Assembly (NCBI GenBank): GCA_015654635.1
Contig: JAATGP010000020.1
Coordinates: 1-64,000, forward strand
Source: Alphaproteobacteria bacterium
Lineage (GTDB): Bacteria > Pseudomonadota > Alphaproteobacteria > Micropepsales > Micropepsaceae
Length of the DNA: 64,000 bases
Direction of reading: 5' to 3'
Shown: one piece after another, positions 52,593 to 61,206 of the stretch
Position numbering within the stretch: the stretch's first letter is position 1
How the letters are laid out: the number at the start of each line of letters is the position of its first letter
Notes under the pieces: generated by a model
Told to the model about the DNA's origin: nothing
What the model saw: only the letters and a program-made list of their open reading frames with translations
Database searches by the model: none
Made by a program: the position numbers and the translations under genes

Positions 52593-54145
52593 CCGAACTC
52601 GGCGTTGCCCTGCCGGATCTGTTGCGTCTGGTTCAGGCGCATCTGTTCCTGAGCGGCTCTGCGGTCGTCGCGGCGCTTGTGATCGGGTTGCCGACGGCGA
52701 TCATGGCAGCGCGCAACCGGCGGGTAGGTGCGCCGCTGCTTGGCCTCATCAGTCTGCTGCAGACCATTCCTGGCCTCGCTTTGCTGGCTTTGTTCTATCC
52801 ATTGCTGCTGATTGCGGCGCGCGCGACAAGCTTGCCGATTCCTGCACTTGGCTTCTTGCCAGCGCTGCTAGCGCTGGGATTGTATGCGCTGCTACCGATC
52901 GTCCGCAACAGCGTCGCCGCCATTCGCGGCATCGATCCGGCGCTTATCGAAGCCGCTAATGGTCTGGGTATGACCGGCAGGCAACGTCTGTGGCTGGTCG
53001 AATTACCGCTTGGCGCGCCGGTCATTCTTGCCGGCATCCGAACCGCGGCGGTTTGGACCATCGGCACAGCGACGCTCGCCACCACCATCGGTCAGCCAAG
53101 TTTGGGTGATCTCATCTTCTCCGGTCTGCAGACCGAGGATTGGCGACGGGTACTGGTCGGCTGCGTTGCCGCTGCGGGTTTGGCCTTGCTCGCCGATTTC
53201 ATGCTGGCCTTGATCGAGGGTGGGCTTGCCGCGCGGTCACGCTGGCGGCTTGGGGCAGGGGTGGCGCTTCTTCTGGTGGCCACTGCTGCAACATTCCTGC
53301 CCATCCCCAATGCCACCCAGAGCAAAGGCACGGCGCGCGTCATCGTCGTCGGGGCAAAAAACTTTTCTGAGCAATATATCCTGGCCGACCTCCTGGAAAC
53401 GCGATTACGGGCCGCTGGTTATCGCACGGAGCGGCGCGACAATCTGGGTTCCGCCATTGCTTATCGCGCCCTCGCCGCGGGCGATATCGACGTTTATGTC
53501 GACTATTCCGGTACGCTTTGGGCTGATGTCCTGCGTCGCAGCGATACGCCGTCCGCCAAAGCGATGCTGGTGACGCTCGCACATGAACTGGCGCGGCGCG
53601 ACAAGGTTCGGCTGCTGGGCGGTCTAGGTTTTGAGAACGCCTATACTTTCGCTATGCGGCGGTCGCGCGCGCAAAAGCTCGGCATCAGCGATCTCGACAG
53701 TTTGGCGCAGGCATCGTCCAAACTGCGGCTGGCAACCGATCTGGAATTTCTGAGCCGGCCGGAGTGGGAAGCGGTGGAGCGGCACTATCATCCCGCTTTC
53801 CGGCAGGCGCGAGCCTATAGCCCCACCTTCATGTATCGCGCGCTGGGCGATGGGTCAGCGGATGTGATCACTGCCTTTTCTTCCGATGGCCGGATTTCAG
53901 CAATGGATCTCGTCACTCTCGGTGACCCGCGCGGCGCGCTACCGCATTATGATGCCGTCATGCTGCTGACAGCCCGCGTAGCACAGGATGATAAGCTGGT
54001 CGCGGCGCTGCAACCGCTCATCGGAGCAATCTCTATCGAAACCATGCGCCAGGCGAACGGAATGGTGGACCGCGATGCAGACAAACGAACTGTTGAGCAG
54101 GCCGCAGAGTGGCTTGCGACCAAAATGGTGAAACCCAATAAGTAA
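52589..54145 (+). CDS. Permease fused to glycine-betaine-type binding protein (EgtU-like)
   Basis: This protein has 518 residues. Residues about 1-225 are a ProW/OpuCB-type permease (SLLQTIPGLALLALFYPLLL, ALLPIVRNSVAAIRGIDPAL, the EAA-like EAANGLGMTGRQRLWLVELP). Residues about 255-518 are an OpuAC-type binding domain (VGAKNFSEQYILADLLETRL, DVYVDYSGTLWADVLRR, ADVITAFSSDGRI). This permease-binding-protein fusion is the architecture of EgtU, the ergothioneine importer of some gut and respiratory bacteria, and also of some choline systems. The neighbours are egtB and egtD, which makes ergothioneine, hercynine or another betaine the likely substrate; ligand residues were not checked. Confidence 0.85.
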   Translation: MTELGVALPDLLRLVQAHLFLSGSAVVAALVIGLPTAIMAARNRRVGAPLLGLISLLQTIPGLALLALFYPLLLIAARATSLPIPALGFLPALLALGLYALLPIVRNSVAAIRGIDPALIEAANGLGMTGRQRLWLVELPLGAPVILAGIRTAAVWTIGTATLATTIGQPSLGDLIFSGLQTEDWRRVLVGCVAAAGLALLADFMLALIEGGLAARSRWRLGAGVALLLVATAATFLPIPNATQSKGTARVIVVGAKNFSEQYILADLLETRLRAAGYRTERRDNLGSAIAYRALAAGDIDVYVDYSGTLWADVLRRSDTPSAKAMLVTLAHELARRDKVRLLGGLGFENAYTFAMRRSRAQKLGISDLDSLAQASSKLRLATDLEFLSRPEWEAVERHYHPAFRQARAYSPTFMYRALGDGSADVITAFSSDGRISAMDLVTLGDPRGALPHYDAVMLLTARVAQDDKLVAALQPLIGAISIETMRQANGMVDRDADKRTVEQAAEWLATKMVKPNK

Positions 54146-54205
54146 CCAAATCCGCTCTCGCGCGTAATCTGGTGGGTGAGCGGCGGCAGAAATAGAGGGC
54201 TTGCG

Positions 54206-55495
54206 ATGATGACCCCGACGAGCCGTGCCATTCCTTCCGTTAGGGAAGTAGATGTGGACGTTTTGCGCGAGCAGTATCTGGCTGTGCGCGCGCTCAGCCT
54301 TGATCTGGTAGTGCCGCTGTCGGATGGCGATGCGACGGTCCAGTCGATGCCCGATGCCTCGCCCGCAAAATGGCATCTTGCCCATACGACATGGTTCTTC
54401 GAGACCTTCATCCTGCGCGATCACGTGCCGGGACATCGGCCCTATGACGAGGGCTGGGCCTATCTTTTCAACAGCTATTATGAAGCCGAAGGCGCTCGTC
54501 ATGCCCGCCCGCAGCGTGGTCTGATCACTCGGCCCGGGCTTCGCGAGGTGATCGATTATCGCCGCCGGGTGGACGAAGCGATGCTGGCAGCGATGCCGCT
54601 GATCGAAGAGCGCTGCCCCGATTTGCTGGCGCTCGGACTTAATCATGAGCAACAGCATCAGGAGCTGCTGCTCACAGACATCAAGCATCTCTTCTTTCAG
54701 AACCCTCTGGGGCCCGCTGTCTGGCCGGACGAGCCCAGTACTCACGATAATCCGCACGGTCCCGAGCTGACATGGCACGAAGGCCCCGCCGGGCTGGCTG
54801 AGATCGGATATTCCGGCGATAGCTTCTCCTTCGATTGTGAGCAGCCTTCGCACCAGCACTTTCTGTCGCCCTATGCCTTGGCGAGCCGCCCCGTGACCAA
54901 TAGCGAATGGTTCGATTTCATCAGCGATCATGGTTATGCCACCGCCACGCTCTGGCTCTCCGACGGTTGGGCCTGGGTGCAACGGGAAAACATCACCACG
55001 CCGCTCTACTGGCGGCGCCACGATCGCGGCTGGGAGCAGTTTGCGCTGTCGGGCTGGAGACCGATCGATCCTGCGGCGCCGGTGACGCATATCAGCCTTT
55101 ATGAAGCCGACGCCTTCGCCACCTGGGCAGGTAAGCGGTTGCCCACCGAACAAGAATGGGAGGCGGTGGCACGCGATCATGATCCCATGGGCGGGATCCA
55201 GCTCGATCGGGCAGGGCCGGTCCAACCGCGTTCTGTCCCACGTAACGAGGGTCTTTCTTCTCTCTTCGGCAATATCTGGGAATGGACGGGCTCTGCCTAT
55301 CGTCCCTATCCCGGTTTTCGCACGGCACCGGGCGCGGTGGGCGAATACAATGGCAAATTTATGAGCGGCCAGTTCGTGCTCAAGGGGGGGAGCTGCGCCA
55401 CGCCGCGCGGCCACGTGCGCGCATCCTATCGCAACTTCTTTTATCCCCATCAGCGTTGGCAGTTCACCGGCCTGCGCCTCGCAAAGGATCTCTGA
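54206..55495 (+). CDS. egtB: Ergothioneine biosynthesis protein EgtB
   Basis: This 429-residue non-heme iron sulfoxide synthase joins hercynine to a thiol donor. An N-terminal DinB-like domain has metal ligands in AKWHLAHTTWFFETFIL and LGLNHEQQHQELLLTDIKHL. A C-terminal FGE-sulfatase domain has SRPVTNSEWFDFISDHGYA, HISLYEADAFATWAGKRLPT, FGNIWEWTGSAYRPYPGF and the end RASYRNFFYPHQRWQFTGLR. The ATG at 54206 follows an AGAGGG; a second is at 54209. Whether it uses cysteine or gamma-glutamylcysteine cannot be read safely. egtD follows after one base. Confidence 0.95.
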   Translation: MMTPTSRAIPSVREVDVDVLREQYLAVRALSLDLVVPLSDGDATVQSMPDASPAKWHLAHTTWFFETFILRDHVPGHRPYDEGWAYLFNSYYEAEGARHARPQRGLITRPGLREVIDYRRRVDEAMLAAMPLIEERCPDLLALGLNHEQQHQELLLTDIKHLFFQNPLGPAVWPDEPSTHDNPHGPELTWHEGPAGLAEIGYSGDSFSFDCEQPSHQHFLSPYALASRPVTNSEWFDFISDHGYATATLWLSDGWAWVQRENITTPLYWRRHDRGWEQFALSGWRPIDPAAPVTHISLYEADAFATWAGKRLPTEQEWEAVARDHDPMGGIQLDRAGPVQPRSVPRNEGLSSLFGNIWEWTGSAYRPYPGFRTAPGAVGEYNGKFMSGQFVLKGGSCATPRGHVRASYRNFFYPHQRWQFTGLRLAKDL

Positions 55496-55496
55496 T

Positions 55497-56483
55497 ATGG
55501 GTGTGCACGCAGAACTCAAACTGGTCGAACACGACAAGGACGGTGTGGATCTGTCCTTTCGGACGGATGTGCTGCGTGGTCTCGCGGAGCGGCAAAAGGC
55601 AATCCCGGCACGGTGGTTTTATGATTTGACGGGATCGGAGCTGTTCGAGGACATCACGCGGCTGCCCGAATATTATCCAACGCGGGTGGAGACAAGACTG
55701 CTCGAGGCCTATGGCGCAGAGATTGCCCGGCTCGTGGGGCCACATCGCGCCGTGGTGGAGTTTGGCTCCGGCAGTTCGGTCAAGACCCCCTTATTGCTCC
55801 GAGAAATAAACCCTGCCGCTTACTTGCCGCTCGATATTTCGGGGGAATTCCTCCGTCAGTCGTGCCAGGAGCTGGCAGCCAAATTTCCCGAGCTTCCGAT
55901 TATTCCGGTTGAGGCCAATTTCATGCGCGCGGTCGAGCTGCCAGCGTCGGTACGCCATCTGGGCATGCTCGGCTTCTTCCCCGGCTCAACGATTGGCAAC
56001 ATGGTGCCACCCACCGCGGTCGATCTGCTCCGCTCGATGCGAGATACGCTGGGGGACGGATCGCAACTCTTGATCGGGATTGATCGCGTCAAGGATATCG
56101 GCCGCCTGATCGCTGCCTATGACGACAGCCAGGGTATCACGGCCCGGTTTAATCTCAATCTCATCGATCGCATCAATCGCGAGCTTGATGGCGATATTCC
56201 GCGCAAGCGCTTCCGGCATATGGCGCGCTGGAACGATATTTGGAGCCGGATCGAAATGCATCTGGAAGCGCTCGAGGACACGGCTTTCACTGTTGCGGGC
56301 CGCGACTTCTTCATGCGGCGGGGCGAGACCATCCATACCGAGAACAGCCACAAATACACGCCCAATCAGGCCCGGCTGCTGCTTCAGGCAGGCGGATGGA
56401 CGCCCGCATGGCAGTGGACCGACGCGGCGGAGGATTTTCTTATCGTGCTGGCGGACGCATCCGAATTTCGCAGCGCGCCGTAA
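55497..56483 (+). CDS. egtD: L-histidine N-alpha-methyltransferase EgtD
   Basis: This 328-residue SAM-dependent enzyme makes hercynine by trimethylating histidine. Visible features are FRTDVLRGLAERQKAIPARW, FYDLTGSELFEDITRLPEYY, SAM motif VVEFGSGSSVKTPLLL, LPLDISGEFLRQSC, FFPGSTIGNMVPPTAVDLL, and the C-terminal ETIHTENSHKYTPNQARLLL. The length equals the family. It begins one base after the egtB stop. With EgtB and a C-S lyase it would complete the path; no dedicated EgtE gene is seen here, though PLP enzymes at 27082 or elsewhere could serve. Confidence 0.95.
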   Translation: MGVHAELKLVEHDKDGVDLSFRTDVLRGLAERQKAIPARWFYDLTGSELFEDITRLPEYYPTRVETRLLEAYGAEIARLVGPHRAVVEFGSGSSVKTPLLLREINPAAYLPLDISGEFLRQSCQELAAKFPELPIIPVEANFMRAVELPASVRHLGMLGFFPGSTIGNMVPPTAVDLLRSMRDTLGDGSQLLIGIDRVKDIGRLIAAYDDSQGITARFNLNLIDRINRELDGDIPRKRFRHMARWNDIWSRIEMHLEALEDTAFTVAGRDFFMRRGETIHTENSHKYTPNQARLLLQAGGWTPAWQWTDAAEDFLIVLADASEFRSAP

Positions 56484-56497
56484 AAGGTCTCAGCGCC

Positions 56498-56800
56498 TCA
56501 AACGTAGCGCGGGATTGGGCCCCATTGTGGCGTCTGATCGGGAAGATCAATTTCTTCTTTGTGGACATAGCACCAGCCCCAGCCTTCCGGAGGATCGTAC
56601 CCTTCGATAATGGGATGATGGGTGGCGTGGAAATGCGCGGTGGCATGGCGATGGGGGGACTGGTCGCAGCAGCCGACATGGCCGCAACTACGGCAGATGC
56701 GTAAGTGAACCCAAGCGCTGCCGATTTTCAGACACTCCTCGCACCCCTGAGCGCTCGGCTGCACCGGTTGGATGGTGCTACTGTGAGAACAGGTCGTCAT
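56498..56800 (-). CDS. UBP-type zinc-finger protein
   Basis: This 100-residue protein has the ZnF_UBP cysteine/histidine pattern CSHSS, GCEECLKIGSAWVHLRICRS, CGHVGCCDQSPHRHATAHFH and TSHHP-like ATHHPII, then WGWCYVHKEEID. The same finger in eukaryotic deubiquitinases binds a free C-terminal Gly-Gly. In bacteria it appears as a stand-alone protein with no proven role. Its ATG overlaps the stop of the flavoprotein gene upstream, so the two are coupled and likely partners. It converges on egtD with 14 bases between. Confidence 0.88.
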   Translation of the reverse strand: MTTCSHSSTIQPVQPSAQGCEECLKIGSAWVHLRICRSCGHVGCCDQSPHRHATAHFHATHHPIIEGYDPPEGWGWCYVHKEEIDLPDQTPQWGPIPRYV

Positions 56801-58440
56801 GCAGCCTCCGCCTTGGCCCGTTCGGCCAGCATGGTGTGAATCTGAGCTACCACCGCGGCGCCTTCGCCAACCGCGGCTGCAACGCGCTTGGTCGAGCCGG
56901 CCCGCACGTCGCCAATCGCGAAAACGCCGCGAATGCTGGTCTCGAGCGGCAAGGCCCCTGCGCCGGTGATGACGAACCCGCGTGCATCGGTGTCGACGCA
57001 ACCGCTAGCCCAGCTGGCGTTGGGATCGGCGCCGATGAAAAGAAACAGGTGACGCACCGCGTGGTGGATCAAGGCGCCACTCTCCTTGTGCTGGAAGGTC
57101 ACGCCCGTCAGGCCGGTGACGCGCGTGCCCTCTAGGCCTGCAATCTCGCTGCCGACATGCAGTTCGACATTGGAGAGGGCAGCGATGCGATCGATCAGAT
57201 AGCGCGACATGGTCTCTGCAAGATCGCGCCGGACGACGAGATGAAGACGCTTGACCTGCGGGGCAAGGAATACCACCGCTTGTCCCGCCGAATTGCCGCC
57301 GCCGACCAGCGCGATTTCTTCGCCCGCGCACAACCGAGCTTCGATCGGGGAAGCCCAATAGGATATGCCTGCGCCCTCGAATTCCGCGAGATTGCTGAGG
57401 TCTGGCCTGCGATAGCGCGCACCCGAGGCGAGGACGACAGATCGCGCCCGTAGCTGATGGCCGCCCGCCAGTTCCAATGCCAGCTTCTCATCCTCACAGT
57501 GCAGTCTTTCGACGCGGACAGGAATGGCAATTTCAGCGCCGAATTTAAGGGCCTGATTGAAGGCGCGGCCGGTGAGGGCTTGACCCGAAATACCGGTGGG
57601 AAAACCCAGGTAATTCTCGATCCGCGCCGAGGCGCCCGCCTGACCGCCCATCGCCTGGGCATCAAGCACGATCACCGACAAGCCTTCGGAGGCCGCGTAA
57701 ACAGCGGTTGCCAAACCGGATGGGCCAGCGCCCACCACGGCGACGTCGTAGACCTTCGCCGCATCGAGTGTCGGCATGATGCCAAGGCAGGCTGCAAGTT
57801 CGGCCTCGCTCGGGCGTCTAAGGATGGGCCCGCTTGGACAGACCACGAGAGGCAATTGCTCGGGCAGCACACCGGTGCGCTCGACCAGCGCGCGCCCATC
57901 GCCCTCGGCATCGACATCCAGCACGAGATTGGGATAGCCGCTGCGGGTGAGGAAGCCCTGCAATCTGATAATATCGGGGCTGCCCGGCACGCCGATCAGA
58001 ATCGTGCCTGCTCCGCCCTCCGCGATCAGGCTAACCCGGCGCAGGATGAGGGCGCGCATTACCACTTCGCCGACATCGGCGGACCCAATCATCAAGGCCC
58101 GCAAATGGGGGGCATCGAACGGCAATGCTGTGCAGCCTTGCGGGCCCGCGTGCCCTCCGGCGAGCGAAGGACGCCCCGCAAGCTGGTTCACTTCGCCGCT
58201 GAACTGGCCGGCATGATGGGTCACGACCGGCGCCTGACTGCTCAGGCCGTCACGCCGAAAGACTTCTATCGTGCCGTCGAGCACAAGCCATGCTGGAGCA
58301 TCGGCCGCGCCGATCGCAAAAATCGTTTCCCCTGGACGAAAGTCTGTTGCCGGTCCGCTGGCAAAGTGCCGCGCGGTCTCTATCTGGTTGCGATCAAGAA
58401 CCGGGTAGCGTTGGTGGGCGCGGTTGTCGGCAACAGGCAT
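56797..58440 (-). CDS. cNMP-binding-domain FAD oxidoreductase (thioredoxin-reductase-like, no CxxC)
   Basis: This 547-residue protein has three parts. Residues about 15-115 form a Crp-type cyclic-nucleotide-binding domain (FRPGETIFAIGAADAPAWLV). About 120-215 is a receiver/thioredoxin-like spacer. The C-terminal 310 residues form a thioredoxin-reductase-like module with FAD motif VVGAGPSGLATAVYAASEG, NADPH motif LVGGGNSAGQAVVFLAP and GVFAIGDVRAGSTKRVAAAV. Where thioredoxin reductase has CATC, it reads YWASPIEA, so the redox-active disulfide is missing. It therefore cannot reduce thioredoxin in the usual way. The ATGA overlap with the UBP-finger gene suggests joint function. Confidence 0.88.
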   Translation of the reverse strand: MPVADNRAHQRYPVLDRNQIETARHFASGPATDFRPGETIFAIGAADAPAWLVLDGTIEVFRRDGLSSQAPVVTHHAGQFSGEVNQLAGRPSLAGGHAGPQGCTALPFDAPHLRALMIGSADVGEVVMRALILRRVSLIAEGGAGTILIGVPGSPDIIRLQGFLTRSGYPNLVLDVDAEGDGRALVERTGVLPEQLPLVVCPSGPILRRPSEAELAACLGIMPTLDAAKVYDVAVVGAGPSGLATAVYAASEGLSVIVLDAQAMGGQAGASARIENYLGFPTGISGQALTGRAFNQALKFGAEIAIPVRVERLHCEDEKLALELAGGHQLRARSVVLASGARYRRPDLSNLAEFEGAGISYWASPIEARLCAGEEIALVGGGNSAGQAVVFLAPQVKRLHLVVRRDLAETMSRYLIDRIAALSNVELHVGSEIAGLEGTRVTGLTGVTFQHKESGALIHHAVRHLFLFIGADPNASWASGCVDTDARGFVITGAGALPLETSIRGVFAIGDVRAGSTKRVAAAVGEGAAVVAQIHTMLAERAKAEAA

Positions 58441-58899
58441 TGCTCTTCTCCGTTTGGGAGCGGTGGCGGAAATGCCGTTCTGGAGGGCCGATTTATGAAA
58501 AATCGGCAGGGTCCCAGTTGTTCGTCATCATACGTAAGTTTCGGGCCCGGTCTACACAACTCCAATCGGGAATATGCAACCGGGCAAGAAAGGCCGGGCA
58601 TCGCATGGCAGGCAGAGGAATCTGTGTGGCACGTGGCACAAGCTGACGGAGCGTGTTGGGGCCGCGATAGCAGACCCAACAACACAAGGGACCATGGCCA
58701 ATTTTCCCATGGTTCCGCGTTCATTTAGACATCCGCAAAGCAACGCAGTGGCGCTTGAATTGTTCCTTGGCACCGGTAGAGGGACCGCCCGAGGCGCAAA
58801 GGAGGGTCGTCAGCCGCGATTGCCTCGGGTATGTTCCTGTTATATAATATCAAACAGATAGACTATATCGAGTAGAGGCGTCACATTTTGAAGGTTGGC
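58441..58899. other. Divergent region between the flavoprotein gene and cysE
   Basis: No gene is recognised in 459 bases; open frames here lack motifs. The right end carries the cysE promoter at 58820-58848. Confidence 0.4.
58820..58848 (+). promoter_or_regulatory. Sigma-70-like promoter of cysE
   Basis: TTGCCT (58820-58825) and TATAAT (58843-58848) are 17 bases apart, 51 bases before the cysE ATG. The -10 is a perfect consensus and the spacing ideal. TATCGAGTA (58866-58874), which also occurs before cbs, lies between the promoter and the gene. Confidence 0.6.
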
Positions 58900-59679
58900 A
58901 TGGAGAAAACGGATGCGGTTTGGCTGGCATTGCGGGGGCAGGCCGAACGTTGGGCTGCCAGCGAGCCGGCCTTGGCCAGTCTCGTCTCGACGACGATCTT
59001 GAACCATACCGGCTTCGGCGATGCACTGAGTTATTATTTGGCAAAGAAAATCGATGGCCGTTTCTTAAATGCCATGCAGGCCCGCGATCTGATCACCGAA
59101 AGTTTTCGGGGCGATCCCCAAATCCTCAAGGCCGCCAGAGCGGATCTGGCGGCGATTGTGGAGCGCAACCCTGCCTGCCGCTCGCATCTGGAGGCGTTTT
59201 TATTTTATAAAGGCTATCACGCGCTGGAGGCGTATCGTACGGCCCATTGGTTCTGGCGCAAGGGTCGCCGCAGCATGGCGCTGTTGCTGCAGAGCCGCAT
59301 TTCGCGCCGGTTTACCGCGGACATCCACCCCGGCGCCAGGATTGGCGAGGGCGTGATGATCGATCATGCCAGCGGCGTCGTGATTGGCGAGAATGCGATT
59401 ATTGAGGATGGCGTCTCGATGCTGCATGGCGTGACGCTCGGCGGCGCGGAGGCGGGGGATGGGCATCATCACCCTCATGTGCAGCAAAATGTGTTGTTGT
59501 CGGTGGGTGCGACCGTGCTCGGTGATGTCGACATCGGCGAGCGTTCCCGCGTTGGAGCGGGTTCGGTCGTGCTGCAATCGATACCAGCTGACAGCAGTGC
59601 GGTAGGACTGCCGGCCCGGGTGATCGAGCGCGTTGACCGCAGGCCGCCCTCGCAGACCATGGACCACGTGGGCGAATAA
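58900..59679 (+). CDS. cysE: Serine O-acetyltransferase CysE
   Basis: This 259-residue enzyme makes O-acetylserine from serine and acetyl-CoA, the committed step of cysteine synthesis. The N-terminal helical domain has LASLVSTTILNHTGFGDALS and FRGDPQILKAARADLAAIVE. The C-terminal left-handed beta helix has FTADIHPGARIGEGVMIDHA, SGVVIGENAIIEDGVSMLHG and VTLGG...HPHVQQNVLLSVGATVLG. The catalytic His residues in DIHPG/MIDHASG and the C-terminal tail are present. The ATG at 58900 fits the family; a TTG at 58888 is in frame. No cysK follows here. Confidence 0.93.
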   Translation: MEKTDAVWLALRGQAERWAASEPALASLVSTTILNHTGFGDALSYYLAKKIDGRFLNAMQARDLITESFRGDPQILKAARADLAAIVERNPACRSHLEAFLFYKGYHALEAYRTAHWFWRKGRRSMALLLQSRISRRFTADIHPGARIGEGVMIDHASGVVIGENAIIEDGVSMLHGVTLGGAEAGDGHHHPHVQQNVLLSVGATVLGDVDIGERSRVGAGSVVLQSIPADSSAVGLPARVIERVDRRPPSQTMDHVGE

Positions 59680-59751
59680 CGTGTGCTGTCCTGGGCATCT
59701 GTCCGTGTTTGTTATTGGCGACTGCCAAAGCCTGCCGCAGAATGGTCGCGT

Positions 59752-61206
59752 ATGGTGCACAAGTCGGAGCTGGGCCTGGTGACCAGAGTTGCAATTGTTG
59801 GCGGCGGGTTCGGCGGCACGGTGGTGCTGGCCAATTTGGTAGAGCGCGTGGCGACGGGCTCGGCTATCGATGTCTTCGAAGCGAGCGGTGATTTTGGTCC
59901 GGGTCTGGCGTATGGAACATCAGACCCCTGCCATCTGCTGAATGTTGCTGCCGGGCGGATGGGGGCTTTTGCGCCAGACCACTTTCTTCAATGGCTTTCT
60001 ACGCCGCAGGGACTGGATGTTGCGGCTCAATTTGGTCTGCGCGCCGAAACAACCGCGGGGGCTTTTCTGCCCCGTGCGCTCTACGGCTGCTATATAAAGG
60101 ACATTCTCGCCAGTGCGCTCAGACGCGCTGTCGAACGCCATCTCGATGTCAATCTGCGGCATGGCAAAGTCGTGGACGCCAGGCGCAGTCAAGCATCCTT
60201 GGTTGTGCTTGCGGTGGAGTTCGCAGGCAAGCGGCAGCATTTCGATTACAATGCACTGGTGCTCGCGACCGGAAACCGTCCACCACAGGCGCCAAAGATG
60301 TCAGCAGCGATGCGGTCTTCGAAGGCTTTCGCGGGCAATCCTTGGGCGTCTCTGCGAGACGATTCGACAGCCCATAAGCTCAAGACGCTCTCCGGCAAAC
60401 GCACGGTCGTGGTCCTCGGCAGCGGGCTGACAGCGGTCGATGCTGTTCTCAGTCTCCAATCCTTCGGCTTTCGGGGACGGATTGTTGCCCTGTCGCGCCA
60501 TGGTCTGCTTCCGGCGCCGCAAGCGGTGGGAAACACCCCTGCTTGGTCGTGGACGGTAGACCCCAACGCCTTGCCGCCAACGGCGTTGGCATTCTTCCAC
60601 TGGTTGAAGCTTGAGACCCGCGCGGCCGGAACCGGGTGGCGGCGTGTTTTCGAGGCGCTCAGGCCTCTTACCCAATCTCTCTGGCGCAGACTGCCACTGG
60701 GCGAGCAGAGGCGGCTTCTGCGCTATCACACGCTATGGAGCATTCATCGCCACCGTATGGCGCCCGAGATCGCCGATAAGATCACGGATTTGCGCGCGAG
60801 CGGGCGTTTGGACGTAATCGCGGGAAAAGTGATTTCGCTATCGGCAGGCTTCTTCGGCCCACGCCTGCGGCTGCGCCGCCGCGGCACCACGCGGCGCGAA
60901 ACGATCCATCCTGCCCTGATCCTGAATTGCGCCGGACCCGATTATGAACTTGGTTCCGATGCGTTTCTTGCGCGATTGCTCACGCGCGGTCTCGTCAAAG
61001 CCGCGCCCAATCATTTGGGATTGGAGGGCATTGACCTTGGCGGAGGCATCTTCGCCATTGGCACGCCCCTTTTTGGAAGCTTGTTTGAAACCACCGCCGT
61101 GCCGGAGTTACGCGAGCAGGCGCGCATCATCGCCGAAAAAATCGCGGCGATGACACCCGCCGTTTTCCATCATGATCCGAGCGAGGCGACCAGAGCGGCG
61201 TTGTAG
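59752..61206 (+). CDS. FAD/NAD(P)-binding family protein
   Basis: This 484-residue flavoprotein has an N-terminal Rossmann motif RVAIVGGGFGGTVVLANLVE, then DVFEASGDFGPGLAYGTSDP and HLLNVAAGRMGAFAPDHFLQ. These are the signature of the FAD-NAD(P)-binding family with the 'GPGLAYG' loop. A second nucleotide motif VVVLGSGLTAVDAVLSLQSF follows near residue 220. Relatives include hydroxylase-like proteins of unknown substrate found near sulfur or cysteine genes. The ATG at 59752 begins just before the Rossmann motif. Its last 37 bases overlap the 3' end of the convergent malic enzyme gene. Confidence 0.8.
   Translation: MVHKSELGLVTRVAIVGGGFGGTVVLANLVERVATGSAIDVFEASGDFGPGLAYGTSDPCHLLNVAAGRMGAFAPDHFLQWLSTPQGLDVAAQFGLRAETTAGAFLPRALYGCYIKDILASALRRAVERHLDVNLRHGKVVDARRSQASLVVLAVEFAGKRQHFDYNALVLATGNRPPQAPKMSAAMRSSKAFAGNPWASLRDDSTAHKLKTLSGKRTVVVLGSGLTAVDAVLSLQSFGFRGRIVALSRHGLLPAPQAVGNTPAWSWTVDPNALPPTALAFFHWLKLETRAAGTGWRRVFEALRPLTQSLWRRLPLGEQRRLLRYHTLWSIHRHRMAPEIADKITDLRASGRLDVIAGKVISLSAGFFGPRLRLRRRGTTRRETIHPALILNCAGPDYELGSDAFLARLLTRGLVKAAPNHLGLEGIDLGGGIFAIGTPLFGSLFETTAVPELREQARIIAEKIAAMTPAVFHHDPSEATRAAL

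Noticed and set aside
53939-55537. 532-codon open frame antisense to the permease fusion and egtB
   Set aside because: Both sense genes are certain by motif. The antisense frame is a by-product of high GC.
57457-58728. 423-codon open frame antisense to the flavoprotein gene
   Set aside because: It overlaps a gene with clear FAD and NADPH motifs and has no recognisable domain.
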